Assembly (NCBI RefSeq): GCF_000813985.1
Contig: NZ_JWLJ01000003.1
Span: 186,001-250,000, forward strand
Source: Ruegeria sp. ANG-R
GTDB taxonomy: Bacteria; Pseudomonadota; Alphaproteobacteria; Rhodobacterales; Rhodobacteraceae
Direction of reading: 5' to 3'
Length of the DNA stretch: 64,000 bases
Part shown: piece by piece, positions 34,143 to 41,770 of the stretch
Layout of the letters: each line of letters begins with the position of its first letter
Numbering within the stretch: the first letter of the stretch is position 1
Position numbers and translations under genes: made by a program
Notes under the pieces: generated by a model
What the model was told of the DNA's origin: nothing
Database searches by the model: none
What the model saw: the letters and a program-made list of their open reading frames with translations, nothing else

Positions 34143-35129
34143 TTCCGCCTGGGCCATCAGGCGCGCGACATCCAGCATCCGTGCCGAAAACCCCCACTCA
34201 TTGTCATACCAGCCAAAGACCCTGACCTGGTGTTCGCCGATCATGCGCGTCTCGGGCCCGGCCAGAACAAGAGATTCCGGGCGGGTCCGCAGGTCCGACG
34301 ATACCAGAGGAAGATCGGTCCAGCCCAACACATCGGACGCAGCGACCGCTTCGCGGAGCGCTCGGTCAAACTGCGCAGGGCTCATGCTGCGCCCAAGCGT
34401 GGCCACAAGGTCGACGGCAGATACGCTGGCGGTCGGGACACGCAGGGCAGCCCCCGAGATTCGACCCGCCAGATCGGGCAGGACGACATCAATCAGATGC
34501 GTCGCGCTTGAGGTCGTCGGCACCATTGACAGTGCTCCCGCGCGCGAGCGGGCCAGATCACCGCGCGGAGCATCGACCATCGGCTGGCTGTTGGTGTAGC
34601 AATGGATCGTCGTCATGTGACCGGATACAAGACCGCCGATTTCATCGATCAGCTTGACCAGCGGAGCCAGCCCATTGGTGGTGCACGACGCATTCGACAC
34701 GATCCGTGCGTTGCCCAATTGAGCTTCGTTTGCCCCCAGCACGACTGTCACCTCGGCAGCGGGCGAGGGGCCGGAGATCAGCACTTTGCCCGCCCCGGCG
34801 CTAAATCCCCTGCTCGCCACATCGGATGTACGCGCGATGCCGGTGCAGTCCAGCATAACATCCACGCCTGACAGGTCGACTTGCGCCAAATCTGCGCTGT
34901 GAGACATCGGTATGATGCGACCGCCGATGTTCAGCGCAGCGTCTTCGGTTGCCACCGAACCCGGATAGGGACCAAAGGTACTGTCGTACTTGAACAGATA
35001 AGCGCAGGTTTCAAGCGGCGCGATATCGTTGATCAGCACCAGTTCGATATCTGAATGCTGCGACAGGCCAAGCACCTGACGCAGGATCGTGCGGCCGATA
35101 CGGCCGAATCCGTTGATCGCGAGTTTCAT
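34140..35129 (-). CDS. Glyceraldehyde-3-phosphate dehydrogenase-like paralogue
   Basis: A 329-residue GAPDH-fold NAD(P)-dependent dehydrogenase. INGFGRIGR (N-terminal Rossmann), catalytic Cys149 in SNASCTTN, His176 in MTTIHCYTN, Arg in GAALRVP and WYDNEWGFS are all in place. The phosphate-binding loop normally read as SSTGAA is TTSSAT here (205-210), so the canonical Thr-Gly is Ser-Ser. This suggests a changed substrate or phosphate requirement. ATG 35129 is chosen over a TTG at 35135; neither has a clear ribosome binding site. It lies inside the purine cluster, away from central glycolytic genes; its role there is unknown. Confidence 0.85.
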   Translation of the reverse strand: MKLAINGFGRIGRTILRQVLGLSQHSDIELVLINDIAPLETCAYLFKYDSTFGPYPGSVATEDAALNIGGRIIPMSHSADLAQVDLSGVDVMLDCTGIARTSDVASRGFSAGAGKVLISGPSPAAEVTVVLGANEAQLGNARIVSNASCTTNGLAPLVKLIDEIGGLVSGHMTTIHCYTNSQPMVDAPRGDLARSRAGALSMVPTTSSATHLIDVVLPDLAGRISGAALRVPTASVSAVDLVATLGRSMSPAQFDRALREAVAASDVLGWTDLPLVSSDLRTRPESLVLAGPETRMIGEHQVRVFGWYDNEWGFSARMLDVARLMAQAE

Positions 35130-35183
35130 GCGCAAGCTATGGCAGGCAGATCAGGCGACCTCAATGAAAGTATTGTACCAATA

Positions 35184-35507
35184 TCAGCCGCAGCTGACCT
35201 GCGAGAAGAACTGGCCCGAGATGTTCTGATACATGCTGGAATAGATCGCCTTACACCCGGTTGCTTTCTGTATCGCGGCCATGGCCTGGATAGTGCGCAG
35301 ACGAGGTGGAGGGCCAAAGGGGTTCAGATTGTTGTTGTCCCGCGTGGCCCGGTAGACCACCGGTGCGTCCGAGACCTGCGTTACCGCCCAGGTCCGGCTC
35401 ATGACAAAAACGGATTTGGTTTCTTCCTCTGCGGCGACAGGTGCGGCGTTGAACGCCGAAACGCCAAGGGTGGCAACCAGTGCAATCATCGTTCCGCGCA
35501 GTAACAT
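35184..35507 (-). CDS. Small secreted protein of unknown function
   Basis: A 107-residue protein with a signal peptide (about residues 1-26, cleavage near PVAAEE), leaving a mature domain of about 80 residues with a single pair of cysteines (GCKA and the terminal VSCG), which could form a disulphide. NNNLNPFGPPPRLRTIQAM resembles nothing I can name. Start ATG 35507 has GGAG 8 bases upstream. It lies between the GAPDH-like gene and allE on the same strand; no functional link is evident. Confidence 0.78.
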   Translation of the reverse strand: MLLRGTMIALVATLGVSAFNAAPVAAEEETKSVFVMSRTWAVTQVSDAPVVYRATRDNNNLNPFGPPPRLRTIQAMAAIQKATGCKAIYSSMYQNISGQFFSQVSCG

Positions 35508-35598
35508 CGAACAATCTCCAGTGCTGAAAACTCATGTGATTTCATCAGATTCCAGCGATTCTGGGAACCCCCAAGCCAGCGATTACTACTATCGCCGC

Positions 35599-36432
35599 CT
35601 ATCGTGATGAGAGAGTCAAAGGCATATGACGGTTCACATCCTTGTAAAGCAGATAGCGAAACCGCCCCGGTCCACCTGCATAACAGGCCTGCGGGCAGAA
35701 AGCGCGCAGCCACATATAGTCGCCGGCCTCGACCTCGACCCAGTCCTGATTGAGCCGATAGACAGCCTTACCCTCGAGCACGTAAAGACCGTGTTCCATC
35801 ACGTGGGTTTCGGCAAAGGGGATTACGCCGCCGGGTTCGAAGTTGACGATGTTGACGTGCATGTCGTGGCGCAGATCCTCCGGGTCCGCAAACCGGGTGG
35901 TGGACCAGCGGCCCTGGGTGCCGGGCATTTCGGAGGGGATCACGTCGCGTTCATTGGTGATGATCGGATCAGGAGCGGGCAGGCCGGGTACAGCCTGATA
36001 GGCTTTGCGCACCCAATGGAACCGGGCGACGGCATCGGCGCGGTTGTGCAGCGTCCAGTCACTGCCGGGCGGGATATAGGCATACCCTCCGGTTTCCAGA
36101 ACATGATCGGCTTCGTTCAATGTCAGGGTCACGGAGCCTTCGACGACGAAGATCACGCCCTGTGCCTCGGCGTCCGTTTCGGGGGCGTCACTGCCACCAC
36201 CGGGCTGAACCTCCATGATGTATTGCGAGAACGTCTCGGCAAATCCACTCAGAGGCCGCGACAGAACCCACACGCGCGTGCCTTCCCAAAAGGGCAGGAA
36301 GCTGGTGACGATGTCGCGCATCGTGCCCCTCGGAATCACTGCATAGGCGTCGGTGAACATGGCGCGGTCGGTCAACAGCTGCTCTTGACCCGGCAGCCCG
36401 CCTGTCGGCGCGTAGTATTTCGGATGTGTCAT
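35599..36432 (-). CDS. allE: (S)-ureidoglycine aminohydrolase
   Basis: Bicupin enzyme that converts ureidoglycine to ureidoglycolate with release of ammonia, feeding AllA. The product has two cupin modules: residues about 50-125 (VIFVVEGSVTLTLNE) and about 185-265, the second with metal ligands in HVNIVNFEPGG and ETHVMEHGLYVLEGK. ATG 36432 has AGAGG 7 bases upstream and gives 277 residues; ATG 36450 (283 residues) is also possible. It completes the ureide part of the purine cluster, though separated from allA by the permease, GAPDH-like and secreted genes. Confidence 0.92.
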   Translation of the reverse strand: MTHPKYYAPTGGLPGQEQLLTDRAMFTDAYAVIPRGTMRDIVTSFLPFWEGTRVWVLSRPLSGFAETFSQYIMEVQPGGGSDAPETDAEAQGVIFVVEGSVTLTLNEADHVLETGGYAYIPPGSDWTLHNRADAVARFHWVRKAYQAVPGLPAPDPIITNERDVIPSEMPGTQGRWSTTRFADPEDLRHDMHVNIVNFEPGGVIPFAETHVMEHGLYVLEGKAVYRLNQDWVEVEAGDYMWLRAFCPQACYAGGPGRFRYLLYKDVNRHMPLTLSSR

Positions 36433-36608
36433 TGAATGCCTCTGGTTCATCTGTTCCCAATATGAGGCGAATGGGCAGGCGGACCTAGCACCCGCCTTGC
36501 GATAGGTTTGTTCGGGATAATTTGAAGGTGGTCATGTGGGGCTTGGCCGCACCGGATTAGAGGTATATCTATGGGCGTGAAAGTAATTCAGATCGGTGAG
36601 GCCCTCCC

Positions 36609-36965
36609 ATGAAAGCCTTTGTTTATACGGCGCTGGTTGCTGCACTTTTCCTTGGATCGAACGGAAACGCTCAGGCCAAACCGCTTTCCCGAATCATTGC
36701 GGAAATGGGGTTGAGCCCCGCCGATTTCGAGGTGCTGAGCGCCACATCAAACGCATTGCTGTCGACGGGCTCGCCCGCCGTCGGGCAAGAGAGGGCATGG
36801 CTCAACCAGGACACGGGTTCAAAAGGCACGATCCGGGTGCAGAGTATTCAGGGCAATTGTGTGATATTGCAGCACGTCGTGCAGCCCGCAGGCGCTGAAC
36901 AGGCCCGTGACATCAGAACACGCCGCTGCAGAACCGCTGACGGCAACTGGATACTGACACCTTAA
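36609..36965 (+). CDS. Secreted protein, 17-kDa surface-antigen-like
   Basis: A 118-residue secreted protein: signal peptide about residues 1-23 (ending NAQA), then a domain with AWLNQDTGSKGTIRVQ, a lone early Cys in GNCVIL, RTRRCRTADGNWIL at the end. The pattern W-N-x-x-[ST]-G-x-x-G-x-V ... C-[RT]-x-x-x-G-x-W matches the C-terminal domain of RT0821/17-kDa surface-antigen-type proteins. The two cysteines may form a disulphide. Function is unknown. ATG 36609 follows GAGGCCCTCCC. It is monocistronic. Confidence 0.78.
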   Translation: MKAFVYTALVAALFLGSNGNAQAKPLSRIIAEMGLSPADFEVLSATSNALLSTGSPAVGQERAWLNQDTGSKGTIRVQSIQGNCVILQHVVQPAGAEQARDIRTRRCRTADGNWILTP

Positions 36966-37091
36966 GGATCAGCACCCCGACTGGTAGTTGGCGTCGCACC
37001 GCCGCATCCGATCAACTCTGAAACCGCGGATGGTTTCCGCCACAGCTGATCAGGCGCCGCCAAAGCGCCGGTCTGGCTTCATTTTGCCTGT

Positions 37092-37106
37092 GTGACGTTC
37101 CGTCAC
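37092..37106. promoter_or_regulatory. Dyad operator candidate upstream of acyl-CoA dehydrogenase
   Basis: GTGACG-ttc-CGTCAC is a perfect 6-bp inverted repeat, 81 bases before the acyl-CoA dehydrogenase start. The size suits a small dimeric repressor of the TetR, GntR or FadR type often seen at fatty-acid degradation genes. No regulator gene is adjacent, so this is inference. Confidence 0.4.
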
Positions 37107-37187
37107 CCAACTGGACAGCGTTATGGCTGCTGAGCCATCTTCGGACCCATGCGAAAGGCGGCTATTACGCCACAGAGAGGATCTATC

Positions 37188-38423
37188 ATGACCATGACAT
37201 TCGGACTGCGTGAGGAGAATCGCGCCCTGTTGCAGCGTGTGACGGACATGATCCGGGATGAGGTCATGCCGCTTGAAGGGGAATACCAGGCGGAAATCGA
37301 CAAGGGGGATCGCTGGCAATACACTGATCGTCAGGCCGAGATTCTCGAAGGCCTGAAGGCCCGGGCCCGGGCTGAGGGGTTATGGAATTTCTGGCTGACT
37401 GACAGCGAAAAGGGTTTCGGACTGTCCACGGTTGAGTACGCATACTTCGCCGAGGAAATGGGGAAAACACCGTTGGGGGCTGAGGTGTTCAACTGTTCAG
37501 CGCCCGATACCGGAAACATGGAAGTCTTCGAGCGCTATGGGTCGGAGGCGATGAAAGAGCAATGGCTGAAACCGCTGCTTGATGGCCGAATCCGGTCCGC
37601 CTATCTGATGACCGAGCCGGATGTGGCCTCTTCCGATGCCACCAATATCTCGATGTCCTGTGTGCGGGATGGGGACGACTACATACTGAACGGCGAGAAA
37701 TGGTGGTCTTCAGGGGCGGGTGATCCGCGTTGCAAGGTCTATATCGTGATGGTGAAGACCGGTGGGGGCGATCTGCCGAAGCACCAGCGCCAGTCGATGA
37801 TCGTGGTGCCTTCCGACACTCCGGGAGTCGAGGTGCTACGCCCGATGGAAGTCTATGGCCACGATGACGCGCCCCACGGGCATATGCATATTCGTTTTAC
37901 CGATGTTCGGGTTCCGGCTGACCATATCCTGCTGGGTGAGGGCCGTGGTTTCGAGATTGCTCAGGGCCGCCTGGGTCCGGGGCGCATACACCATTGTATG
38001 CGCGCAATCGGGCAGGCCGAAATAGCGCTTGAACAGATGTGCAAGCGATCCTTGCAGCGCGAAGCGTTTGGCAAGAAGCTGGCGCAGCTGGGTGCAAATT
38101 TTGACATCATCGCTGAATGCCGGATGGAGATCGAAATGGCCCGGCTGCTGTGCCTCAAGGCGGCGTGGTACATGGACCAGGGCGATGCGCGTGCGGCGGC
38201 GCCGTGGATCAGCCAGATCAAGGTCGTTGCGCCTCGGGTCGCATTGAAGGTAATCGATGAAGCCGTGCAGATGTTCGGCGCGCAGGGGATCAGCCAGGAT
38301 ACACCTTTGGCAAGTGCCTGGACGCATGTGCGCACCCTGCGACTGGCCGATGGACCGGATGCGGTACACCGTCGTCAGGTGGCGCGTGCCGAGTTGAAGA
38401 AGCATACGCAGGAAAAGGTCTGA
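37188..38423 (+). CDS. Acyl-CoA dehydrogenase (ACAD10/11-like)
   Basis: FAD enzyme that makes an alpha-beta double bond in acyl-CoA. The 411-residue product has the three ACAD domains: helical N-terminal, beta-barrel with YLMTEPDVASSDATN and GEKWWSSGAG, and C-terminal helical domain with AVQMFGAQGISQDTPLAS. The ending LRLADGPDAVHRRQVAR is typical of the ACAD10/11 subgroup, so long or branched/hydroxylated acyl substrates are possible; substrate unknown. ATG 37188 is chosen, preceded by AGAGAGGAT; a nearby ATG 37194 is an alternative. A thioesterase-like gene follows after 15 bases, probably in one operon. Confidence 0.93.
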   Translation: MTMTFGLREENRALLQRVTDMIRDEVMPLEGEYQAEIDKGDRWQYTDRQAEILEGLKARARAEGLWNFWLTDSEKGFGLSTVEYAYFAEEMGKTPLGAEVFNCSAPDTGNMEVFERYGSEAMKEQWLKPLLDGRIRSAYLMTEPDVASSDATNISMSCVRDGDDYILNGEKWWSSGAGDPRCKVYIVMVKTGGGDLPKHQRQSMIVVPSDTPGVEVLRPMEVYGHDDAPHGHMHIRFTDVRVPADHILLGEGRGFEIAQGRLGPGRIHHCMRAIGQAEIALEQMCKRSLQREAFGKKLAQLGANFDIIAECRMEIEMARLLCLKAAWYMDQGDARAAAPWISQIKVVAPRVALKVIDEAVQMFGAQGISQDTPLASAWTHVRTLRLADGPDAVHRRQVARAELKKHTQEKV

Positions 38424-38438
38424 GGCGACGGTAAAGCG

Positions 38439-39239
38439 ATGACTTCGAATATAAAAGAACAGGCGTATTTTCACCAGAACGCCCAGGGGGTATTTGTTGG
38501 TAACGATCCGGCCCGAGGGCCTTGGTCTGCCCATCACTGCCATGCAGGGCCTGTCAGCGGTCTGGTCGTGCGTGCCGCTGAAACCGAGGTTGGTCCCGAG
38601 AAAATGCTGACGCGGCTGACCATTGATTTGCTCCGCCCGTTGCCACTGGCCGGGCTGCGCGTCGCGGCCGAGACCACGCGCCACACCAAGACGCTGGCGA
38701 CAACGCGGGTAACGGTGCATGATCTGGACGATACGCTTTGCGCCGCTGCAACCACGATGCATATGGTGCGCAAGGACCTCGGCGCAGTGCCCAATGTCGA
38801 AATCCCAGCACCTTGTTTGAATGATGTCGTCGACGGCCCCTTCCCGATTGGTGAGATGCGTCACGATCTGCCTGGTTTCGCCCACCATTCCGAAATTGCC
38901 TATCCCAAAGGTGGCAATCAGGGCGCAGGCCCCAAAACGGTCTGGATGCGCACGCCGCCTTTGCTGGAAGGTGAAAAACCATCGCCGATTCAAGCACTTT
39001 GCCCGCTTGCCGATTGCGGCAACGGTATTTCGTGGAATGCGCCGACCAGGGAAATGGGGTTCATGAACACGGATCTGACGGTGCAGATTCACCGAGAGCC
39101 CGTTTCGGACTGGTTGGCGTCCGAATCGATCTCGCACTGGCAGCCATCCGGTATCGGTATGTCACAGTCGGTTCTTTATGACTCTAAGGGGCCGGTCGGG
39201 ACGGCGCTGCAGACGCTGGTTCTGTTCCCGCCTGTCTGA
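38439..39239 (+). CDS. TesB-like acyl-CoA thioesterase family protein (double hotdog)
   Basis: A 266-residue protein with two hotdog modules. N-terminal module (about 1-115): ARGPWSAHHCHAGPVSGLVV, LTRLTIDLLRPLPLAG; C-terminal module (about 140-266): ALCPLADCGNGISWN, FMNTDLTVQIHREP and GIGMSQSVLYDSKGPVGTA. This matches acyl-CoA thioesterase II-like proteins. It lies just downstream of the acyl-CoA dehydrogenase on the same strand, so the two probably act on related acyl-CoAs. No DUF1007 link is implied. Confidence 0.86.
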   Translation: MTSNIKEQAYFHQNAQGVFVGNDPARGPWSAHHCHAGPVSGLVVRAAETEVGPEKMLTRLTIDLLRPLPLAGLRVAAETTRHTKTLATTRVTVHDLDDTLCAAATTMHMVRKDLGAVPNVEIPAPCLNDVVDGPFPIGEMRHDLPGFAHHSEIAYPKGGNQGAGPKTVWMRTPPLLEGEKPSPIQALCPLADCGNGISWNAPTREMGFMNTDLTVQIHREPVSDWLASESISHWQPSGIGMSQSVLYDSKGPVGTALQTLVLFPPV

Positions 39240-39309
39240 ATCGGCTGGTTTCTGCGTTATTCCTTGCAACCGGATTGCCGACGGCTGCTCCGCACCCTAT
39301 CTTCGCGCC

Positions 39310-39957
39310 ATGCGTTGGCTTGCTACCTTTCTGATCTGCAACCTGCCGGTACCGGCTTTGGCTCACCCGCATGTCTTTATCGACACCGGGCTGGAGTTCA
39401 TTGTGGATGAGGCCGGCAATCTGACTCATGTTCGCGTGACATGGGCCTATGATGAGTTCTATTCACTGCTGGTCCTGGAAGATATGCGGTTGGATCAGGA
39501 CGCAGACGGCATATTGACTGCAGCGGAAGAAGAGTTTCTCGCGGGCTTCGATGCGCAATGGGTCGAAGGTTACAATGGTGATCTTGTGATTCGTGTGGGC
39601 GATGAAATTGTCCCGCTGTCCGGGCCACTTGAACCAAGTGCGACCACCGAAGACGCCCGCATCGTGACCACCCATCTTCGCGCGATCGAGGGTGACCCGG
39701 TGCCGGCAAGCGCGGCGTCGATCAAAGCCTTTGATGAGTCCTTCTACACCGCATATGAGGTCAATCGGCCCGTAGTCGTCTCGGGCGCAAGCGCATGTGA
39801 TATCGAGCGTACTGACCCTGATATTGACGCGGAGCTTGCGCAGATGCAGGCGTTTCTGCTGTCGCTGGATGCCGATTTCGATCTCGAGGAGAACGATATC
39901 CCGCTGGTTGGTGAGAAATTCGCGACCGAGATCCGGCTTTCATGTCCAAGTACCTGA
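39310..39957 (+). CDS. DUF1007 periplasmic protein linked to metal export
   Basis: A 215-residue secreted protein: signal peptide about residues 1-18 (ending PALA), mature N-terminus HPHVFIDTGLEFIVDE, the family's invariant His-Pro-His-x-[FW] block, which may bind metal. DRDADGILTAAEE-like residues form an EF-hand-like acidic loop (DQDADGILTAAEEE, about residues 62-75). The start ATG 39310 lacks a clear ribosome binding site but gives a clean signal peptide; the frame extends back to 39178. It overlaps the NicO/RcnA-type gene by 16 bases. DUF1007 is often paired with such transporters, so a role in Ni/Co/Zn handling is inferred. Confidence 0.86.
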   Translation: MRWLATFLICNLPVPALAHPHVFIDTGLEFIVDEAGNLTHVRVTWAYDEFYSLLVLEDMRLDQDADGILTAAEEEFLAGFDAQWVEGYNGDLVIRVGDEIVPLSGPLEPSATTEDARIVTTHLRAIEGDPVPASAASIKAFDESFYTAYEVNRPVVVSGASACDIERTDPDIDAELAQMQAFLLSLDADFDLEENDIPLVGEKFATEIRLSCPST

Positions 39958-40892
39958 TCGTTCCCGTTGCCATCGCTTGCGGGTTGCTGCTGTGGTTTTG
40001 GGGCAGTGGTGGCTTTGACCATCTAGCTGCTTGGGCGGCGGGGGAACAGCGAGAGTTCCAGAACCAGATTGCCCGGTCCCTGCGCGCGGCACGCGCCGAG
40101 AAACCCGAGGCCGTTGCAACGCTGCTGACCGTTTGTTTCGCTTATGGGTTTTTCCATGCCATCGGACCGGGTCATGGCAAGGTTCTGATCGGAGGATACG
40201 GGCTAGGCCGCCGTGTCGCGTTCTGGCGGCTGTCTGCGATCAGCGTCCTGTCGAGTCTCGGGCAGGCGGTTACGGCGGTTATTCTGGTTTATGCTGGTGT
40301 ACTGGTATTCCAGATGTCGCGTGAGTCACTGGTAGGCACGACCGAACAGGTCATGGCGCCGATCAGCTATGGCGCGATTGCCGCGATTGGCTTGTGGCTG
40401 ATCTTTCGCGCGCTCCGTAGCTTTGCACGGCAACACAAAGCCAGGGTGGCAGCCGCGCATGACGCCCATCACCACGATCATGATCATCATCACGACCACC
40501 ATGACCATGGTTACGACCACGGGGTCTGCTCGGATTGTGGCCATCGCCATGGTCCAACCGCAGAAGAGGTCGCTCAGGTCGGCAGTTTGCGTGAGGCGTT
40601 GATTTTGATCGCGGGCATCGCCGCACGCCCCTGTACCGGTGCTTTGTTTGTGCTGATCCTGACGTGGCAGATGGGCATCGCAATGGTCGGCATCGCGGGA
40701 GCTTTTGCCATGGCGCTGGGCACTGCAACTGTCACAACTCTGGTCGGATGGACGTCCTTTGGACTGCGGGGCGGGTTGCGGACCTCGGTCTCGGCAACCC
40801 GGTTTGCGTCCGTTCTGGCCCCCACCATCGAATTGATGGCGGGTCTCATGATCGCCGTGGTCGCAAGCGGGCTGCTGCTGCGGGCTCTATAG
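39942..40892 (+). CDS. RcnA/NicO-family nickel-cobalt transporter with His-rich loop
   Basis: A 316-residue inner-membrane transporter with about six to seven hydrophobic segments. The diagnostic motif is HAIGPGHGK (residues 72-80). A His/Asp-rich cytoplasmic loop occupies about residues 173-203 (starting HDAHHHDHDHHHDHHDHG), followed by CSDCGHRHG, which together could chelate Ni2+, Co2+ or Zn2+. The direction is probably efflux, as in RcnA; specificity cannot be set from sequence. It overlaps the DUF1007 gene, so translation is coupled. Its stop is only 2 bases from the convergent truA stop. Confidence 0.9.
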   Translation: MSKYLIVPVAIACGLLLWFWGSGGFDHLAAWAAGEQREFQNQIARSLRAARAEKPEAVATLLTVCFAYGFFHAIGPGHGKVLIGGYGLGRRVAFWRLSAISVLSSLGQAVTAVILVYAGVLVFQMSRESLVGTTEQVMAPISYGAIAAIGLWLIFRALRSFARQHKARVAAAHDAHHHDHDHHHDHHDHGYDHGVCSDCGHRHGPTAEEVAQVGSLREALILIAGIAARPCTGALFVLILTWQMGIAMVGIAGAFAMALGTATVTTLVGWTSFGLRGGLRTSVSATRFASVLAPTIELMAGLMIAVVASGLLLRAL

Positions 40893-40894
40893 TT

Positions 40895-41662
40895 TCAGTC
40901 AAACACCGGGTCGGGGTACCCAACCCGCGCCAGATACAGCCCTTGCGGCGGGCAAACCGGCCCGCAGGCGGCGCGATCTGCCGCTTCAAGCGCTGAGCGC
41001 ACGTTTTCTGGTGTCCACGCCCCGGCGCCTACACGCTCTAACGTGCCGACGAAGCTGCGCACCTGATTGTGCAGGAAAGACCGGGCGCGTACGTGGAAGT
41101 GGATTTCGGACCCCGAGAAGCCCTGAACCTGTTCCACCCGCAACTCATCCAGTGTCTTGACCGGGCTGGCGGCCTGACAGATTGACGAGCGGAAGGTCGT
41201 GAAATCATGTCGCCCGATCAGCATATCGGCTCCGGCCTGCATCGCCGCGACATCCAGATTATGGTTGATCTGCCAGACCTGCCCCTTGTCATGGGTCGCA
41301 GGCGCGCGGCGCATCAGGATACGGAACAGATACTGTCGCTCAAGTGCCGAAAAGCGCGCGTGCCAGTCGTCATCGACCCGCGCGGCCTTCACAATGGCGA
41401 CGGGCTGCGGCTTGAGGTGATAGTTCAAAGCCTCTGACAGGCGAAACGGGTCCCATTCCTTGGCCAGATCGCAATGCGCCACTTGCCCCAGCGCGTGCAC
41501 GCCCGCGTCGGTGCGGCCGGCGGCAGCGATCGTGTGCTCTCCGGGTTCGATTCGAGACAGGGCCTGTTCGATCGCGCCCTGAACCGAAGGCAACTCTTTC
41601 TGCCGCTGCCATCCGGCGAACGGCTCCCCCTGGTATTCGACTTTCAATGCATATCTGGGCAT
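40895..41662 (-). CDS. truA: tRNA pseudouridine(38-40) synthase
   Basis: Makes pseudouridine at positions 38-40 of tRNA anticodon stems. The 255-residue product has the catalytic Asp52 in [11 protein letters not shown], the N-terminal [17 protein letters not shown] block, and [17 protein letters not shown] near the C-terminus. Length is normal. It is convergent with the RcnA-like gene, with only 2 bases between stop codons and so no room for a terminator. The identity is secure. Confidence 0.97.
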   Translation of the reverse strand: MPRYALKVEYQGEPFAGWQRQKELPSVQGAIEQALSRIEPGEHTIAAAGRTDAGVHALGQVAHCDLAKEWDPFRLSEALNYHLKPQPVAIVKAARVDDDWHARFSALERQYLFRILMRRAPATHDKGQVWQINHNLDVAAMQAGADMLIGRHDFTTFRSSICQAASPVKTLDELRVEQVQGFSGSEIHFHVRARSFLHNQVRSFVGTLERVGAGAWTPENVRSALEAADRAACGPVCPPQGLYLARVGYPDPVFD

Positions 41663-41770
41663 GGGGCGCTGGTAACGTGCCGCGCCCGAACGGGCAAGGG
41701 GGGCATAACCTCTGGCATGTCCTGCAACCGCTACCTATCTTGGTACAAACGATAATTGCGGGGCGGCGGA

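Noticed and set aside
37836-39137. Minus-strand frame of 433 codons across the acyl-CoA dehydrogenase and thioesterase genes
   Set aside because: It spans two well-supported genes and has no motif or ribosome binding site.
40459-40553. Repetitive CAC/GAC/CAT run that could look like a tandem repeat or CRISPR-like array
   Set aside because: It encodes the His/Asp-rich metal loop of the RcnA-like transporter in frame; no spacer-repeat structure.
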